Shown one piece after another: positions 1-7,369 of a DNA stretch of 64,000 bases. The notes under the pieces were generated by a model that did no database searches, was not told the origin of the DNA, and saw only the letters and a program-made list of their open reading frames with translations. A program made the translations under genes and the position numbers. Location of the stretch: positions 124,001-188,000 of the forward strand of contig NZ_JAATVY010000010.1 in the NCBI RefSeq assembly GCF_011947195.1, read 5' to 3'. Source of the DNA: Planosporangium thailandense (lineage in GTDB: Bacteria > Actinomycetota > Actinomycetes > Mycobacteriales > Micromonosporaceae). Within the stretch, counting starts at the first letter, position 1. Each line of letters opens with the position of its first letter.

Positions 1-1
1 A

Positions 2-370
2 CGGCTCGCGGGCGACCTCGCCGAGCGGGTCGGGCCCGACGACGAGCTGGTGTGGTACTGCCGGCAGCAGGCCGCCACCTGTCAGGCCGAGCTTGGAGAG
101 GCGACCGAGGCGCTCCGGTCGTTGCGAGCCCTGCTGGCGGACCAGCAACGGGTACTCGGCGCTACGGCGCCCGAGACGTACCCGCTGCGGCACGAGATCG
201 CCCTGCTGACCGCCGGGGTCGGCGACGTTCAGGACGCCCGGCGGCAACTCCAGGAGCTGCTGGCGTACGTGCACCGCGTGCAGGGACCGGATTCGCCCGA
301 CGGATCGGATATCGAAGCGCTGCTGGCGCACCTCGACCGGCTCGAAAGAGGCGAACGGGGCCCGAAGTAG
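2..370 (+). CDS. C-terminal end of TPR-type protein (5' truncated)
   Basis: The reading frame is open from the window edge and the true start lies upstream. The 122 visible residues are helical, rich in Ala, Leu, Gln and Arg, with TPR-like spacing. The stretches around CQAELGEATEALRSLRALL and GDVQDARRQLQELL read as the helices of consecutive repeats. In actinomycetes such tails often sit behind a serine/threonine kinase domain, but no kinase part is visible, so that assignment is an inference. The stop codon directly abuts the GTG of the next membrane protein gene, which suggests one transcript. Confidence 0.7.
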   Translation, partial: RLAGDLAERVGPDDELVWYCRQQAATCQAELGEATEALRSLRALLADQQRVLGATAPETYPLRHEIALLTAGVGDVQDARRQLQELLAYVHRVQGPDSPDGSDIEALLAHLDRLERGERGPK

Positions 371-772
371 GTGACCGCCACTCCCGAACTCTCCACGCCG
401 GCCCGTCCTGCCGGCCGTTGGCTGGCAGGCGCTGTCGTCGCTTTCGCAGCCGGAATCGCCGCGACCGGCGTCGCCATCGCGGCCGCACAACATGTCGACG
501 ATCTCCGCCGGCAACAGTGCGAGCATCTTTTCCGACGCATTACCGCGACCATGCCCGGATACGCATTGCCCCTGGCGGTAGCCGGTGCCGTGCTCGTCGC
601 GGCGGCGGTTGCGCTGGCTCTGGTCGGCTACCGGAGGGCAGCAGGCGCAGTTCGGATCGTCGCCGGTCTCGTGGTCGCACTCGCGATTCTCGGCACCGCG
701 TTCGCGCTGTGGCTCGGGGTGTACGCGATCCACGCCGACATCCCGATCGAGCCGACACACTGCGTGGGGTAG
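371..772 (+). CDS. Small membrane protein, unknown function
   Basis: This 133-residue protein begins at a GTG immediately after the stop of the upstream TPR gene, so the two are probably translationally coupled. It has three hydrophobic segments, at about residues 17-40, 64-85 and 92-115. The loop after the first segment holds a Cys (QQCEHLF) and the tail ends in Cys-Val-Gly, so a disulfide outside the membrane is possible. No family is recognised. The position suggests an accessory membrane protein of the TPR or kinase gene. Confidence 0.7.
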   Translation: MTATPELSTPARPAGRWLAGAVVAFAAGIAATGVAIAAAQHVDDLRRQQCEHLFRRITATMPGYALPLAVAGAVLVAAAVALALVGYRRAAGAVRIVAGLVVALAILGTAFALWLGVYAIHADIPIEPTHCVG

Positions 773-794
773 CTCGGCCGTCTGCCGCCGGTAT

Positions 795-1535
795 TCAGGA
801 GAAGCGCTCGATCGTGACCGGGATCAGCCCTTGCCGACGCATCGTCGTCGTCAGCTCCCGCAGCAGCGGCCCGATCGCGTCGCCCCGACTGACCAGGTTG
901 GCGGTCAGGTCAACGCACCAGGCGGCGCCGATGCCGATCCGGCGAAGGTCCCAGGCGAAGGAGTCGTCGCCGACGTGCAGGTGAGCGGTGCCGACGACCC
1001 GACCTTGCGGATCGGCAACGTTCTCGGGCCTCGTCATCCGCCAGCCGGCCTGCAGAATTGCCAGGCCGTCCGCGCCCAGGTCGTTGGCGAACAGGATCCG
1101 GTAGACCCGCTTCTCACGGAATCCGGCGGCGGCCCGACCGCTTCCCAGCCGAAGCGGAGCCGATGTGGACAGCGGCTCGCCGTCGTGGACGTAGCCGCGC
1201 AACGTTTCCTCGTCGGGCAATTCACCGCCACCGAGCTGGCGAAAGATGATCTCCACGTCGGGTCGGGAGGTCGCGACCACACGGCTGCGGAGGTTCGCGT
1301 CGACCCGTATGCCCCGGCTGACGGCAGCGGAACCCCGCCAGCGACGATCCGTCGACGTCCACCCGGCGCTGTCGAGGCGGACCGCCGAATGGTCCTCGCC
1401 GAGCACGAACTCCTCGACCAGGATCACCTCTGGTTCACCGGCGGAACCGTGGATCAGGTAGTAGTCCAGCGACGGCTGCGGATCGAAGGCGACACGGATG
1501 GCCGTCCCGGCGTGTGGGGTTGTCACGCCGAGCAT
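795..1535 (-). CDS. Hypothetical protein, 246 aa
   Basis: A single open frame starting at ATG 1535 and convergent with the membrane protein gene that ends 22 bp away. There is no signal peptide or membrane segment. The protein is mixed alpha/beta with many short Val/Ile/Leu strands (IIFRQLGG, VYRILFANDLG) and no Cys pair or recognisable catalytic motif. The frame is coding-like throughout and the opposite-strand frames are proline/arginine-rich shadows. I do not recognise the family. Confidence 0.6.
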   Translation of the reverse strand: MLGVTTPHAGTAIRVAFDPQPSLDYYLIHGSAGEPEVILVEEFVLGEDHSAVRLDSAGWTSTDRRWRGSAAVSRGIRVDANLRSRVVATSRPDVEIIFRQLGGGELPDEETLRGYVHDGEPLSTSAPLRLGSGRAAAGFREKRVYRILFANDLGADGLAILQAGWRMTRPENVADPQGRVVGTAHLHVGDDSFAWDLRRIGIGAAWCVDLTANLVSRGDAIGPLLRELTTTMRRQGLIPVTIERFS

Positions 1536-1587
1536 TCTCGACCATCAGCCTGTCATGGCGGGCGGGGCTCGCCACATAGGTTTGGGG

Positions 1588-2235
1588 TTAGGCGGCGCGG
1601 GCGCCGGCCGAAGCGGTGCCCAACCAGGCGTGCGGATTGCCGTCCCAGCACCAGCCGAGCTTCGGTGCCCGGCCGGAGATCCAGAGGGCGGGCACCCGGC
1701 GGTCGCCGCGGCGCGAGCCGGACAGCATGAAGCAGTGGTTCTTCTCCAGTACCTCGGGGAAGTGTGTGATGAGGGCGATCCCTTCAGCGATGGTCAGCGG
1801 GGTCCGGTCACGGCCGAGGATCACCGGCAGCGCATCCTCCGGACGAACGTTGCGGAACTCCTCGCCCCGCTCGACATCGACCAGCAGGTACGCCGGTTTC
1901 TGAGGGGCGCCCAGTTCGGGCAGCGGCCGATAGGGTGCCAGCCCGCCCGTACCGTGGTTGCGGTCGACGACACCGTGGGTCGTACTGCCGGCGAGCGTCA
2001 GGAGCGGTACCAGCTTCTCGGCGGGCACCAGACTCTCCGTGACTACGACGACGAACGGCACCCGGGCCGGGGTCGGCTGCGGATCGGCCCGCACGGTGGC
2101 GGTGCGGGCGACCTCGCGCAGCGGTTCGAGCAGGGCTGCGAACTCGGCTTCCGATTCCCCGGCGAGCCTCGGGTATCCCTTGTCGAACAGGTTCGCGAGC
2201 TGGCGGTCGAACTCCCGGTCGGTCCAGTGCTCCAT
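1588..2235 (-). CDS. DUF5701-like protein
   Basis: I chose ATG 2235 (MEHWTDREFDRQ) because the frame upstream of it is arginine/proline-rich and not protein-like. This gives 215 residues. The sequence contains KGYPRLAGESEAEFAALL near the N-terminus, a central LVDVERGEEFRNVRPEDALP, and a C-terminal RVPALWISGRAPKLGWCW. These match my recollection of the actinobacterial DUF5701 family, whose function is unknown. It is soluble with no signal peptide. It lies 59 bp upstream of a VOC-family gene on the same strand and may share its transcript. Confidence 0.6.
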   Translation of the reverse strand: MEHWTDREFDRQLANLFDKGYPRLAGESEAEFAALLEPLREVARTATVRADPQPTPARVPFVVVVTESLVPAEKLVPLLTLAGSTTHGVVDRNHGTGGLAPYRPLPELGAPQKPAYLLVDVERGEEFRNVRPEDALPVILGRDRTPLTIAEGIALITHFPEVLEKNHCFMLSGSRRGDRRVPALWISGRAPKLGWCWDGNPHAWLGTASAGARAA

Positions 2236-2294
2236 GCGGCTCCCTCGGTCCGGTGTGGCTCCCACAACGCCCGGTCGCAGGGGCCTAATCCGGT

Positions 2295-2675
2295 CTACTG
2301 TCCGTGATGCACGGCCTCGACGTTGTGCCCGTCGAGATCGCGGAGAAACACGGCGTAGTAGCCCGGGTGGTACTCGGGCCACTCGCGGGGAGCGTGGAGC
2401 ACCTCCGCGCCGGCGGCCATGGCTGCGGCGTGAACGGCGTCGACCACCCCGCGATCGGCGGCGCGGAAGGCGAGGTGCAGCTCCCGTGCCTCGGCACCGG
2501 TGGCGGGACTGAGCCAGAACCCGGGGCCGCCATCAGAGCCGGCCAGGCCGACGACGAAGGATCCGGCGTGCGGGAAGCGCATCGCCTCGCGCATCCCGAG
2601 CGGCGCGAACGTGCGTAGGTAGAAGGCGAGCGACGCCTCAACGTCGGCAACCTGGAGGCCGATGTGGTCAAGCAT
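2295..2675 (-). CDS. VOC family (glyoxalase-like) protein
   Basis: The protein is 126 residues, the normal size for a single vicinal-oxygen-chelate domain. It opens with LDHIGLQVADVEASLAFY, the usual first beta-strand and helix with His3 as a potential metal ligand. It closes with the family signature DLDGHNVEAVHHG, whose Glu is the usual last ligand. The mid-protein segment RELHLAFRA supplies a further His. The substrate cannot be told; relatives include glyoxalases, dioxygenases and antibiotic-binding proteins. It lies upstream of the DUF5701-like gene on the same strand. Confidence 0.8.
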   Translation of the reverse strand: MLDHIGLQVADVEASLAFYLRTFAPLGMREAMRFPHAGSFVVGLAGSDGGPGFWLSPATGAEARELHLAFRAADRGVVDAVHAAAMAAGAEVLHAPREWPEYHPGYYAVFLRDLDGHNVEAVHHGQ

Positions 2676-2684
2676 GGCCGCAGG

Positions 2685-2945
2685 CTAACGGCGACGTACG
2701 ACAGTTTCCTCGCGGACGTACGGCCGTACGAGTACCGGCTCCGGTCCGTCCGTCAGCGCCCACTGGCCGAAGTGGTCGGCCATCCGCAGGCTGTGCCGTA
2801 CGTCGTCGCACGGCCAGGGCCGCCCGCAGAGCCGGCAGCAGCCCGTACCGTCGAGCTGATGCCGCGCGAGGACCTGCCGGTGGTGCGCGACCTGGGCCGT
2901 CGCGTACCGGGCGAACGCCACCGTCTGCGACTCGTACACGGTCAT
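2685..2945 (-). CDS. Small CxxCGxxWPC protein B
   Basis: ATG 2945 overlaps the stop of the neighbouring 71-residue gene in an ATGA junction, which fixes the start. The 86-residue product carries CCRLCGRPWPC at about residues 36-46, followed by a short helical, acidic-basic tail. The motif matches CTGCGKAWPC in the upstream partner, so the two are probably paralogous zinc-knuckle-like proteins. Similar mini-proteins often lie beside XRE/DUF397 modules in actinomycetes. The function is unknown; metal binding by the Cys cluster is an inference. Confidence 0.6.
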   Translation of the reverse strand: MTVYESQTVAFARYATAQVAHHRQVLARHQLDGTGCCRLCGRPWPCDDVRHSLRMADHFGQWALTDGPEPVLVRPYVREETVVRRR

Positions 2946-3157
2946 TCGCGGCCACCGGTCACCGCCCAGGCGTACAGGGTGTCCAGGCACGGCCAGGCCT
3001 TGCCGCACCCGGTGCAGACCCGGCGGACCACGGCGCGCGGCCGGTGAACGACGAGCAGGCGCCGGGCGTACAGGAGGTCGGACTCCGAGGCCATTGCACT
3101 GAGCGGCACGGTGAGTCGCCGCCGTTGGCGTTCGGGTCCGTGATCGCCATCGTCCAT
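2942..3157 (-). CDS. Small CxxCGxxWPC protein A
   Basis: A 71-residue product starting at ATG 3157, preceded by CGGAGTCGACA with a reasonable spacing to the start. A later ATG at 3094 is an alternative. The C-terminal half has VCTGCGKAWPCLDTLYAWA, a compact Cys cluster shared with the next gene. The gene is divergent from the XRE regulator at 3308, and the two share a 150-bp intergenic region with a short inverted repeat. The product is probably a DNA- or protein-associated accessory of the XRE module. The biochemical role is unknown. Confidence 0.6.
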   Translation of the reverse strand: MDDGDHGPERQRRRLTVPLSAMASESDLLYARRLLVVHRPRAVVRRVCTGCGKAWPCLDTLYAWAVTGGRE

Positions 3158-3223
3158 TGTCGACTCCGTTCAACCGGACGTGAACGAGCGTCAGCGTGTA
3201 CCTGCCCGCCGTAGGCCGTCAAT

Positions 3224-3236
3224 GTTATGCCGTAAC
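3224..3236. promoter_or_regulatory. Short inverted repeat in divergent intergenic region
   Basis: GTTATGCCGTAAC has GTTA and TAAC arms around a 5-bp centre, in an AT-richer patch between the mini-protein gene and the XRE regulator. Its location suits an operator for the XRE protein. Function is inferred only from position. Confidence 0.3.
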
Positions 3237-3307
3237 TTTTCTCGCGACCCTTGTCATGGCGATTGGCTTCGATAAGCTGTCCGGCGTCCCACGGAGGGGA
3301 GAGGTCG

Positions 3308-4231
3308 ATGCCGAAGCCGATCGGGCCGACGATTCCGCGCTGGCAGCTTGGTGAGCAGCTTGCACGAATGCGCGAAACGGCAGGCATTTCACAAGCGGAG
3401 ATCGCCGATCGGCTCGGCTGCTCCGTCAGCAAGGTCCAGAAGATCGAGGCCGGCGACGTGGGTATCGTGCGCGCCGAGTTGCTGCTCATGCTCGACGTGT
3501 ACGGGGTGACCGACGCCGAGGTGCGCGACTCCCTGATGGAGCTGCAGCGACTCGGCAAGCAGCGCGGCTGGTGGTCGACGTTCGGCCAGGTGCCCGCGCC
3601 GTTCGCGACCTTCCTCGGCCTCGAAAGCGCGGCGACAGCGATCCGGGTGTTCGAGCCGCTCGTTGTGTACGGGTTACTTCAGACTGAGGACTACGCTCGG
3701 GCGATCGCCGAGACCTGGGACGGCGGTGTTCTGGCGGAGGAACAGGTCGACCGTCAGGTGAAGATCAAACTGGAGCGGCGCCAGCGCGTGCTGGATGAGC
3801 ATGCGCCGGACCTGTGGGTGATCCTGGACGAGGCTGTCCTACATCGCGAAGTTGGCGGCAAGGCGGTGATGGCGGCCCAACTCAAGCACCTGGCGTCGAT
3901 GGCGAAGCGAATGACGTTGCAAGTTGTCCCATTTGAACGCGGCGGTTATCCCGGCCTGCGTGGGGCCCTTACGATCTTCGAATTCGACGAGCGGATGCAC
4001 TCGCCGGTCGCTTACGTCGAGGGGCAGGGCGGCAACCTGTACATGGAGAAGGCTGAGGATCTGCGTCGATGTGCCGTCGCCTACAATCACATCACGGCGA
4101 CGGCCCTTAGTAAGCAGGAGTCGGTCAAGCTGATCATGGCCGTCGCTCACCAGTACGCCGAAGCTGACGGAGCGCACCATGAACCCCGACCTGTCCCGCG
4201 CCGAGTGGCGCAAGAGCACGCGGTCCGGTAA
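3308..4231 (+). CDS. XRE-family regulator with DUF5753 domain
   Basis: Start ATG 3308 is preceded by ACGGAGGGGAGAGGTCG, a strong ribosome binding site, giving 307 residues. Residues 15-49 form a Cro/CI-type helix-turn-helix (GISQAEIADRLGCSVSKVQK). The remaining 250 residues match the DUF5753 region typical of actinomycete regulators, beginning at GWWSTFGQVPAPF and including VYGLLQTEDYARA and VVPFERGGYPGLRG. Such proteins are normally paired with a DUF397 protein, and one follows here with a 53-bp overlap. The pair is thought to act as a regulator with a small antagonist or partner, toxin-antitoxin fashion. That role comes from relatives, not this sequence. Confidence 0.9.
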   Translation: MPKPIGPTIPRWQLGEQLARMRETAGISQAEIADRLGCSVSKVQKIEAGDVGIVRAELLLMLDVYGVTDAEVRDSLMELQRLGKQRGWWSTFGQVPAPFATFLGLESAATAIRVFEPLVVYGLLQTEDYARAIAETWDGGVLAEEQVDRQVKIKLERRQRVLDEHAPDLWVILDEAVLHREVGGKAVMAAQLKHLASMAKRMTLQVVPFERGGYPGLRGALTIFEFDERMHSPVAYVEGQGGNLYMEKAEDLRRCAVAYNHITATALSKQESVKLIMAVAHQYAEADGAHHEPRPVPRRVAQEHAVR

Positions 4232-4382
4232 CAACGGCCAGTGTGTCGAGGTCGCGTTCCTGGATCAGGACGTGGCGGTCCGCGACTCCAAGGACCAGTC
4301 GGGCCCGGTCCTGACCTTCGCGAGTACCGAATGGGCCGCGTTCATCGACGGTGTGCGACGGGGCGAGTTCGACCAGTCCTGA
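4179..4382 (+). CDS. DUF397 domain protein
   Basis: This 67-residue protein has the DUF397 signature in WRKSTRSGNNGQCVEVA, then VAVRDSKDQSGPVLTF and WAAFIDGVRRGEF. Its start lies 53 bp inside the end of the XRE gene in another frame, so translation is almost certainly coupled. DUF397 proteins partner DUF5753-type regulators across actinomycetes. The family is common and the call is firm, but the molecular activity is unsettled. Confidence 0.9.
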   Translation: MNPDLSRAEWRKSTRSGNNGQCVEVAFLDQDVAVRDSKDQSGPVLTFASTEWAAFIDGVRRGEFDQS

Positions 4383-4452
4383 ATCGTCACGGTGTCCGCG
4401 CTCCTAGCCAGCGGGGCCGCGTGATCTGACGTGTACTGATAGAACTACGTCT

Positions 4453-4977
4453 ATGTCAACCGATCAGTACCGTCCGTCAATGGATGTGTCGACGGACCCC
4501 GGCCCGCCACTTGCCAGCCCGGATCCGACCACGCCGCGCCGACGGCACCTCAGGCTGTTGCTCGTCGTCGGTATCGCGGCACTCGCGGGGGCGGTCGCGG
4601 CCACGGCGCTCGTTCTGGTCTTCGGGCAGCCGAAACACCAGTACAACGTCACGGTGTTCGTGGCTGACGACATTACCCCCGAGCAGAAGACGGCCGTGAA
4701 GGCCGCGCTTCCGGCACTGCATCCGGTGAACGGAGTTCAGTTCGAAGATCGCGCGCAGGCGTGGAAGCGGTTCCAGCAGCTGTTCAAGGACGCCCCGGAC
4801 CTGCTTGCGTCGTCCAGGGCGGAGTACATGCCGGAGTCGTTCCGCCTGGAAACCACTGGCAGGGAGTTTGACTGCGCGGCCCTCGCCCGGGTGCGGCGGC
4901 TGCCGGGGGTGAAGGAGGTCCAGGTCGTTCAACGTCCCGTCAAGGGACATACGGGCGCCGTCGTGGCCTGCTCCTAG
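4453..4977 (+). CDS. FtsX-like extracellular domain protein, single TM
   Basis: The protein has 174 residues: a cytoplasmic N-terminus rich in Pro and Ser, one membrane segment at about 36-57 (LLLVVGIAALAGAVAATALV), then an extracytoplasmic domain. The domain has the FtsX ectodomain pattern: YNVTVFVADDITPEQKTAV, a WKRFQQLFKDAPDLL helix, YMPESFRL and a closing LPGVKEVQVV. Genuine FtsX has a four-helix permease after this domain; here it is absent and no ftsE is nearby. It may therefore be a free-standing ligand for a cell-wall hydrolase, as the FtsX ectodomain is. That role is an inference. Confidence 0.75.
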   Translation: MSTDQYRPSMDVSTDPGPPLASPDPTTPRRRHLRLLLVVGIAALAGAVAATALVLVFGQPKHQYNVTVFVADDITPEQKTAVKAALPALHPVNGVQFEDRAQAWKRFQQLFKDAPDLLASSRAEYMPESFRLETTGREFDCAALARVRRLPGVKEVQVVQRPVKGHTGAVVACS

Positions 4978-5056
4978 GAACGGTGTCGGTTCCGTCGACC
5001 ACCGGTCGCGGCGCGGTGCACGCCTTTACATGCACGTTCCCGAATGGGTTCCTTCG

Positions 5057-5308
5057 TCAGTGGCGGCGGGCGGCCTTCATCGCTTCGATCTCCTCGATCG
5101 TGGTGGTACGGGTACGTTGCGCGCGGCGTGGGCGACGGGAGGGCGAGGGTGCGCCGGGTGCCGCGCTCTCCAGGACCTCCTCAAGCGCCGCGCCGTGTTC
5201 TTCGCAGCGGTCGGTGGTGGCGGTACGTCCGCCCGACTGCACCGTGTAGGTCTTGGCTTCGCGGTCCTTGTTCTCGCACACGTCGCACACCGTCAAGCTG
5301 AGCCGCAC
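5057..5308 (-). CDS. Small zinc-ribbon-like protein
   Basis: GTG 5308 is preceded by GATAGGGAGGCGAAC, a clear ribosome binding site, so the 83-residue form is preferred over longer in-frame starts. The N-terminal half carries CDVC, then RCEEH about 26 residues later, a CxxC...CxxH arrangement suited to one zinc. The C-terminal half is basic (SRRPRRAQRTRTTT) and could contact nucleic acid. It is divergent from the next gene. Both look like the small conserved proteins found in actinophages and integrative elements; no function is known. Confidence 0.6.
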   Translation of the reverse strand: MRLSLTVCDVCENKDREAKTYTVQSGGRTATTDRCEEHGAALEEVLESAAPGAPSPSRRPRRAQRTRTTTIEEIEAMKAARRH

Positions 5309-5363
5309 GTTCGCCTCCCTATCGGCTGACCGGTCGCAATGCGCAGCTGAGCGTACGCCAGGA

Positions 5364-5400
5364 TTGACACACTGCGACCATAGAATCACCTTGACGCACT
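5364..5400. promoter_or_regulatory. Direct repeat TTGACRCACT in divergent promoter region
   Basis: TTGACACACT (5364-5373) and TTGACGCACT (5391-5400) are spaced 27 bp apart between the zinc-ribbon gene and the phage-type HTH-like gene. They could be -35 elements or binding sites for the HTH-like product. The assignment rests on position and repetition only. Confidence 0.3.
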
Positions 5401-5446
5401 TTCACCGTGTATGCGTCACATTCGGTGCCGGCAAGGGAAGAGGAAC

Positions 5447-5902
5447 GTGCCCTCCAGCAAGATCGTCAACGAGCAAGAGGTCATCTACTGGATCGAGGAG
5501 GGCCGCACGTACAAGTGGATCGTCGAGGAGTACCGGCGCAAGTACAACATCGAGACGACGATCTCCATGTGGGGCAACCTGCGCAGGCGAAGGGGTATCG
5601 ACACGCGCATCGTCCACGACGAAGATCTGATTCCCTGGCAGGTGGAGGAGCGGCACCGCTGGGCGTACCCGGCCGTGATGCTGCGGGCCGCGGGACGCCG
5701 TCGCGCCGGGCGTGAGATCGGCGGGGAGTACAGCTCTCGACTGGACACCTGGCTGAGGGCTCGTGCGGAGGACGACACCGTCGTCCACTACGACCCCGAC
5801 ACCGACGAGGGCTGGTTCTACGTTCCTCGCAGGCCGGGTGTCGACACCGATCTGATCCGCGTACCGGACGGGAAGGCCGCCCGGGGCGGCGAGGACAGTT
5901 GA
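5447..5902 (+). CDS. Phage-type conserved protein, putative HTH
   Basis: GTG 5447 follows GGGAAGAGGAAC, a good ribosome binding site, giving 151 residues. The first 55 residues look like a helix-turn-helix: EQEVIYWIEEGRTYKWIVEEY, then SMWGNLRRRRGID. The rest has conserved-looking blocks, including LIPWQVEERHRWAYPAVMLR and VVHYDPDTDEGWFYVPR. I recall close relatives in actinobacterial phages and integrative elements, but no integrase or structural gene is here. It may be a repressor-like or accessory DNA-binding protein. It ends 23 bp before a perfect palindrome. Confidence 0.65.
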   Translation: MPSSKIVNEQEVIYWIEEGRTYKWIVEEYRRKYNIETTISMWGNLRRRRGIDTRIVHDEDLIPWQVEERHRWAYPAVMLRAAGRRRAGREIGGEYSSRLDTWLRARAEDDTVVHYDPDTDEGWFYVPRRPGVDTDLIRVPDGKAARGGEDS

Positions 5903-5925
5903 CTCCTGCCACTGATGGGCCGGGC

Positions 5926-5959
5926 GTGCTTCCGTGCCGCTCGAGCGGCACGGAAGCAC
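5926..5959. terminator. Perfect 34-bp palindrome, bidirectional terminator
   Basis: GTGCTTCCGTGCCGCTC is followed directly by its exact complement, giving a 17-bp stem with essentially no loop. It sits between the ends of two convergent genes (5902 and 5976). No U-tract follows, which is common in actinomycete terminators. Confidence 0.8.
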
Positions 5960-5975
5960 ACCATCGCGGCCGTGG

Positions 5976-6149
5976 TCAGGCGTACGTGTCGACCCGCCCC
6001 GTCGCGGCCACGTTCTCGGTGGCCTTTTCAATCAGCTCCAACGCCGGCGACGCGGACTGCTGCGCCAGCTTGAGCGTCTGGGTCGCCACTGCGAGCTGGG
6101 TCAACATGACGATCGGGTTCTGACTGCCGGACACGGCATCAACGCTCAT
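5976..6149 (-). CDS. Small helical protein, weakly YjfB-like
   Basis: ATG 6149 is preceded by TGGAGGTGCCT, a strong ribosome binding site, giving 57 residues. The centre (VMLTQLAVATQTLKLAQQSA) is one amphipathic helix followed by ALELIEKATENVA. The size and pattern faintly resemble the YjfB putative motility family. Because a chemoreceptor occurs elsewhere in the window, that is worth noting but not firm. No other function is suggested. It terminates towards the shared palindrome. Confidence 0.55.
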   Translation of the reverse strand: MSVDAVSGSQNPIVMLTQLAVATQTLKLAQQSASPALELIEKATENVAATGRVDTYA

Positions 6150-6445
6150 AGGCACCTCCATCTCGTGGCGGATCGGCTTACATGGTGAAGATCGGCCGCC
6201 GGACGCGAGTGAGCAGGGAATCCGGTTCCGCCGACGCGTATCTGAGCCGTCCGGCTGACAGACGATCGCCGCTTATCGGGCACAAGACGCAAATCAACTT
6301 CGTACCTCACAGGTAGGCCTCGTCGGCCGGTGCAGCGCGTACGTCATGACGCTGCCCCCCTCCCAACCGCAGGGGTCGGTTGTTCGCGCTGAGCGTGACG
6401 AGTGGGGGTGGTTGCCGGCGGCCGGATCGTGAAGGGTCAGTGGTC

Positions 6446-7156
6446 ATGGACGCTGCTTTCGTTCTCGTGCACAGTCCGTCGGTCGGGCCTCTGACATGGG
6501 CGTCGACAGCGCAGCAACTCGAAGGCGCGGGGGCGGTGGCCATCGTGCCGTCACTCGTAGGTGTCGCAGATGCGCATCCTCCGTTCTGGCGATCTGTCGC
6601 CGAGAACGTGGCAGCCGCGATCGACCGGCTACCGCAGGACCAACCCGTGGTAATCGTGGCGCACAGCAATGCTGGCCTCTTCGTGCCGGCAATCGTGGAA
6701 GCAATCTCCCGGACGATCGTCGGCTGCCTGTTCGTCGATGCGGCGCTGCCGGCACTTGCCGGACCGACACCGGTCGCATCGCCTGAACTGCTGGAGTTCC
6801 TGCGCGCGAAGGTGACCGGCGGTCGGCTGCCGCAGTGGACGCAGTGGTGGGACGAATCCGACGTCGCACCGATGTTTCCGGACGTACAGACGCGCAGAGC
6901 TGTGTCGGCCGAACAGCCCCGCCTTCCCCTGAGCTACTACGAGGAACTCGTGCCCACCCCGGACGGCTGGGACAGCCGACCGTGCGGCTATCTGCTGTTC
7001 GGTCCACCGTACGAGCCGGTCGCCGACGATGCCAGGCAACGCGGTTGGACCGTCGACCACGTACCTGGCCAACACCTACACCAGCTAGTGGACCCACGTG
7101 CTGTTGCCGAACGTATCGTTGAAATGACCCGTGAATGGCGGTCGTCGACGTCCTGA
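6446..7156 (+). CDS. Alpha/beta hydrolase
   Basis: The chosen ATG 6446 begins a 236-residue protein, the usual size for a cofactor-free alpha/beta hydrolase. It begins AAFVLVHSPSVGPLTW, the first strand with the oxyanion-type HS/HG segment. The nucleophile elbow is VAHSNAG with Ser74; the canonical GxSxG is altered to AHSNA. FVDAALPA follows the next strand, and a late His lies in GQHLHQLVDP, close to where the catalytic His is expected. The substrate is unknown. It stands alone, with about 300 bp upstream and 213 bp downstream. Confidence 0.75.
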   Translation: MDAAFVLVHSPSVGPLTWASTAQQLEGAGAVAIVPSLVGVADAHPPFWRSVAENVAAAIDRLPQDQPVVIVAHSNAGLFVPAIVEAISRTIVGCLFVDAALPALAGPTPVASPELLEFLRAKVTGGRLPQWTQWWDESDVAPMFPDVQTRRAVSAEQPRLPLSYYEELVPTPDGWDSRPCGYLLFGPPYEPVADDARQRGWTVDHVPGQHLHQLVDPRAVAERIVEMTREWRSSTS

Positions 7157-7369
7157 GTTGTGGCGACCGGGGCAGGGTACTGGTACCGGCCTTGCGACCA
7201 GCTCGTTTCCCCGGCCCGCCCGCCGCACCGAGAAGCCAGTGTCTGTGGGTGGGACAGTCGTTACGCGGCCCGCGTGTCGCCGGGTCTCGATCGGTCGAAA
7301 TCTCGTATCCGTCGTCCCGGCGAGCGATCATGGGCGTGAATTTCAGGACCTACGCAGAAAGGCGTACCG

